Assembly: GCA_037833965.1 (NCBI GenBank)
Contig: AP031355.1
Span: 24,515,501 to 24,579,500, forward strand
Direction: 5' to 3'
Length of the DNA stretch: 64,000 nt
Origin: Marchantia polymorpha subsp. ruderalis
Lineage: Eukaryota; Streptophyta; Marchantiopsida; Marchantiales; Marchantiaceae
The notes below the pieces were generated by a model. That model had not been told where the DNA came from, ran no database searches, and saw nothing but the letters and a program-made list of their open reading frames with translations. This document shows positions 60,800 to 64,000 of this stretch, one piece after another. The position numbers and the translations under genes are program-made. The first letter of the stretch is position 1; every line of letters starts with the position of its first letter.

Positions 60800-63200
60800 A
60801 AGAGGTCACAAGCCAGAAAAATCTATATAGACTAGAATGCACTATCATATTTGATGAAATTATCATTTTGATCTACTATGATTCATGTATGTCATTGGAG
60901 ACTAGAACACATGAATTATAGATATTTGACATTCGTTAGAGATAGAAGCTTGTTATCAATCATAGATAAAAGTTGACTTAGAGTTTTATGAACATAGTGT
61001 TATAGTTAAACATCATAGTCAAATCTTTGATGTTGAAACTCACAGTACCAAGAAATTAATTGAGTATGTATACGATAAAATATGGATTTTTATCCAAAAA
61101 TCTTGTTTCTTGAAAATTTTTATGTATCTTTTATTGATGATTACTTAATAATTGTGTGTTTTTATTTTCTCATGCAAAATTCTAAAAACTTTCACAAACG
61201 AATAACTGATTATAGTTGTTTAAAAATTTTAGTTGTACGACTTGTTCATTTAAACCTAAAATAAAAAATCAAACCAGCTTCTATATCCAAAAAGTGTCAA
61301 TTTCTTGAATATGCTAGTGATGTGAAAGATTATAGATTATGAAATTCAGCAGCTTGTAAAATATTGTAAGGTATGATGGTTTCTTATGAATCTAAATCAT
61401 TAAAAGAGTGGGAGCTTTTTCAGACTACCCGTACTGAAAAGAATAAAGTTCAGTCCTTGATATTATTAGAAAATAAATTAATAATTTGTAATTGATAATA
61501 AAATACAAATAGACTTTAATGGAGATGAAGCAAATTCTTAAAGAACACAAATTGGAGTAATAAGTACTTGTTAGTGAGCCTCAAGTATTTATATTAGACT
61601 ATACAGATCAACTAGATTTGTCTACTATGAGATCATCAAATCAAATTAGTAAGAATATTATGAAATGTGAATTGTGTGTTGATACATTAATTTTGAAAAA
61701 AATTATGATATTTAAAACAATGATGGTATTGCATTAATCTTGAGAGAAGAAGTAACAATTTCTTGTAGAAAAGCTAAAACCTTTGGTAATAAGCTCGAGT
61801 AAAATCTTACTATGAAGTTAGTTGTTGATAGATGGTAAGACCTGGAAGCTCGTGAAATTTCCAAAAAGTCAAATTTTGATTGATAAAAAATGGATGTACC
61901 ACTCAAAGACAATTCAACAGATGACAAGAAAAATATCTTCAAAGCAAGGTTGATGACTAAATGTTTCAAATAGAAAAAAATCATGAATGACAACAAAATT
62001 TTTTCATTTGTGCCAAAGTATGCTACTTTGGCATTTATGGAATATTTAATTCGATAATGAGATGAATGTACTACTCAATTTTTTATGGATCTTTAAGAGA
62101 GTAAATTTACAAGAAAAAACTAGTTTATTTTGATAAAAAGAAAGTACAAGAGTATATTGAGAATGAATGTTTATAAAATATTGTAGTATAAGAAAGGATA
62201 CACCTAATTATTCATCAGTTCATGCTAATTATCCCTCACCTTGCAATAATTATATAGATTGCTTAAGAAGGGAGATCTGTGATTGTTCAGAGGGAAACAA
62301 AAATGCTTTTGATATTCACTGCCAACTATTTTTTTTTTTCAGTTTATGACTCAAATTGATTGACAATCTAGAGATTCCCCTTGCTTATTATGACGGAAAG
62401 TCAAGCATTTTGATTGGTTGAGAATGCAAGTAAAATAAAATGGAGTCCAACTTGTTTATTACTAGTTATGCATATGCTCCGCAAGTATATTCAAGTTTAC
62501 TTCAGTACACTACTTACTCCTCAAGGTGAGGGATAATTAGCATAAACCGAAAAATAACTAGCCGCTTCCTAAAAGAACTATGATTAATTCAAAACAAGTA
62601 CATTCAACGTGTCATTGAGAAAACTAACATGGCAGACTTCACAAAAGTATGAATTTATTTTGACAACATTTTTCAACTTCAATTTTAAATGAATATCATT
62701 AGGAATTTTTGAACATCAATTTCCTATGACAGTGTTGTGTACAATCTCATGTAATTGACAGTATACACAAAATTTGAGATTGCTTTAGCTATGAGCAAGA
62801 TGAACATTCACTTGTCAAAGTTAGAGAAGTTGCATCAAGACAATTGAAATGGATTCTCAGATACTTGAAGATTATTAATGGCTTATTAGATTATGTTAAA
62901 TCATTGCTAGGTTACGTTGGTGTTAACTACGAAAAAAAATTTATATAAAAAATAAAAACCACAACTGGATATGTATTTACATTTGATGTTGGAAGCATTA
63001 CGTGGAGATTCATTTTGCATGTGTAAGTAGCTTTGTCTATATCGGAAGCTGAAAATGTAGCAACAGGAAAGAATCAAGAAAAAATTACTTGTTTAAATAA
63101 ACTTATCATTGAGATGGAAATCAAGTATCAAAAATAAGTTTTTGTTTTATCAAGTATAGCAAAGTAGAAGCATGCAATGAAACCAACTAACTCATAACTT
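60800..63200 (+). mobile_element. Decayed copia fossil
   Basis: Plus-strand order is pre-integrase, integrase, reverse transcriptase, RNase H. Traces include RLEHMNYRYLTF near 60.9 kb, THSTKKLIEYVYDKIW near 61.05 kb, KARLMTKCF near 61.95 kb, and RNase H-like sequence near 62.75-63.1 kb. It is AT-shifted and broken many times, with no LTR pair recognised. A foldback unit lies within it. Confidence 0.65.
62222..62543. mobile_element. Foldback/MITE-like unit inside a copia fossil
   Basis: Perfect 22-bp inverted repeats (62222-62243 and 62522-62543) beginning ATGCTAATTATCCCTCACC enclose about 280 bases with no coding similarity to the flanking copia fossil. No convincing target duplication is visible, so the family is undecided. 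Confidence 0.6.
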
Positions 63201-63848
63201 ATTTTGAGATATTATTACTGTCTTAATCGAAGATGTTGTGAGTTTTGTGTTCGATATATATATTATCGACTAAATGCAACGTTGGCAAATTCAGAGTCGT
63301 TGGATTCTAGTTCGTATATCAGTAGTAAACTAGCACATGATAGTTTATGCTCGAAATTTATCTACTATATCAAGAAAATAGTGAGTTGTGATGAATGAGG
63401 AGTAAAATCCCTGTTCAAACCGGAATCTAATGGCGAAATTCTATTCACAACTGCAAACCTCATGATAAGTGGTTTGGATAGCTAATCGTTGCCAATGCTA
63501 ATGCTACATTTAGAACGACCACTATACTGATTCACTTTTTGCTATATGGAGATGTGGTAAGAAGCATGAAGTAGAAAAATACTTTGATGGCCCTATGACA
63601 TTAGGCACATCGCAATTACCTAGTGCAGTATAAGTACATATTAATGTAAAATCTTATAGCACTCTTAAGAACTACATAGAAAACTGGTTTTGAGCCTGAA
63701 ACGAATATGAACTTTAGAAGTTTCTTTTTTCATTTAATACTCTAAAGACATGTTTATCAACTAAAGTGAGTCGATTTAAGTACCATATATGAATAGAATA
63801 ACCTCCACTTTTTCAACTATAACAGTTTTGATCGAAACTCTCGTATAC
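63201..63848. other. Intergenic, nothing recognised
   Basis: AT-rich to about 63.4 kb, then more balanced. Only short frames. Confidence 0.35.
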
Positions 63849-63922
63849 CGTGTTCTGCTCGTATTTAGCTTGTCCCGATGAGGCCTTCGAAAGCTGACAC
63901 AACGTAAAGCTGGCCGAGGGCT
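63849..63922 (-). repeat. Dispersed repeat, copy 2 (opposite orientation)
   Basis: On the minus strand reads GCCCTCGGCCAGCTTTAC, a middle with AGGCC and TCATC pieces, then CAAGCTAAATACGAGCAGAA. Matches the order of copy 1 at 36754-36826. Confidence 0.65.
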
Positions 63923-64000
63923 CAGTATGAGGTGTGCGCTTGCAGGCTACAAACATGTCTATAGATACAAGAGGAGAATATCGGTCTGAGAACTCTGATA

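Overview
The window is nuclear DNA of a land plant, most likely a bryophyte (moss or liverwort). Supporting signs are spliceosomal genes with GT-AG introns, plant-only gene families, a chloroplast psbB fragment, a fragment of plant mitochondrial 18S rRNA, and large AT-rich islands of Ty1/copia debris. The polyphenol oxidase has a secretory signal and no obvious plastid transit peptide, which is more like non-seed plants than angiosperms. This placement is an inference; the species cannot be named from sequence reading alone.

Four host genes are well supported. (1) An uninterrupted plant GH35 beta-galactosidase at 10-2310 (+), possibly open at the window's left edge. (2) A seven-exon gene at 4094-6255 (-) for a plastid Holliday-junction resolvase of the MOC1 family; I assembled it exon by exon into a 318-residue protein with phase-consistent junctions. 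(3) A 24-exon gene at 19374-30580 (+) for a full-length SOS1/NHX7-type plasma-membrane Na+/H+ antiporter of 1149 residues, with the C-terminal SPSK target of the SOS2 kinase retained. (4) A polyphenol oxidase (tyrosinase family) at 33607-35418 (-), with a TATA box and a likely intron in its 5' UTR. These act in unrelated processes (cell-wall galactan turnover, plastid DNA segregation, sodium export, phenol oxidation); nothing suggests a cluster.

The rest is intergenic DNA and mobile-element debris. AT-rich islands lie at about 7.1-14.5, 38.2-41.2, 43.6-46.0, 49.1-51.3 and 56.6-63.7 kb. One copia element at 51271-56623 (-) keeps both LTRs, a primer-binding site, a polypurine tract and a possible 5-bp target duplication, but its coding region is broken. 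Older copia fossils lie at about 57.6-58.8 and 60.8-63.2 kb, a gag trace near 43.1 kb, and LTR-like pieces near 7.6 and 13.9 kb.

The most notable non-genic observations are a 373-bp GC-rich Mutator-like element with 44-bp terminal inverted repeats and a perfect 9-bp target duplication (60182-60554); a mitochondrial rrn18 3'-end fragment inside an antiporter intron; a psbB fragment; two back-to-back near-perfect hairpins at 48.8 kb; mutually exclusive hairpins at 38.8 kb; a 322-bp foldback unit inside a copia fossil; and a diverged dispersed repeat present in opposite orientations at 36.8 and 63.9 kb. I found no CRISPR array, operon or other candidate for a wholly new system.
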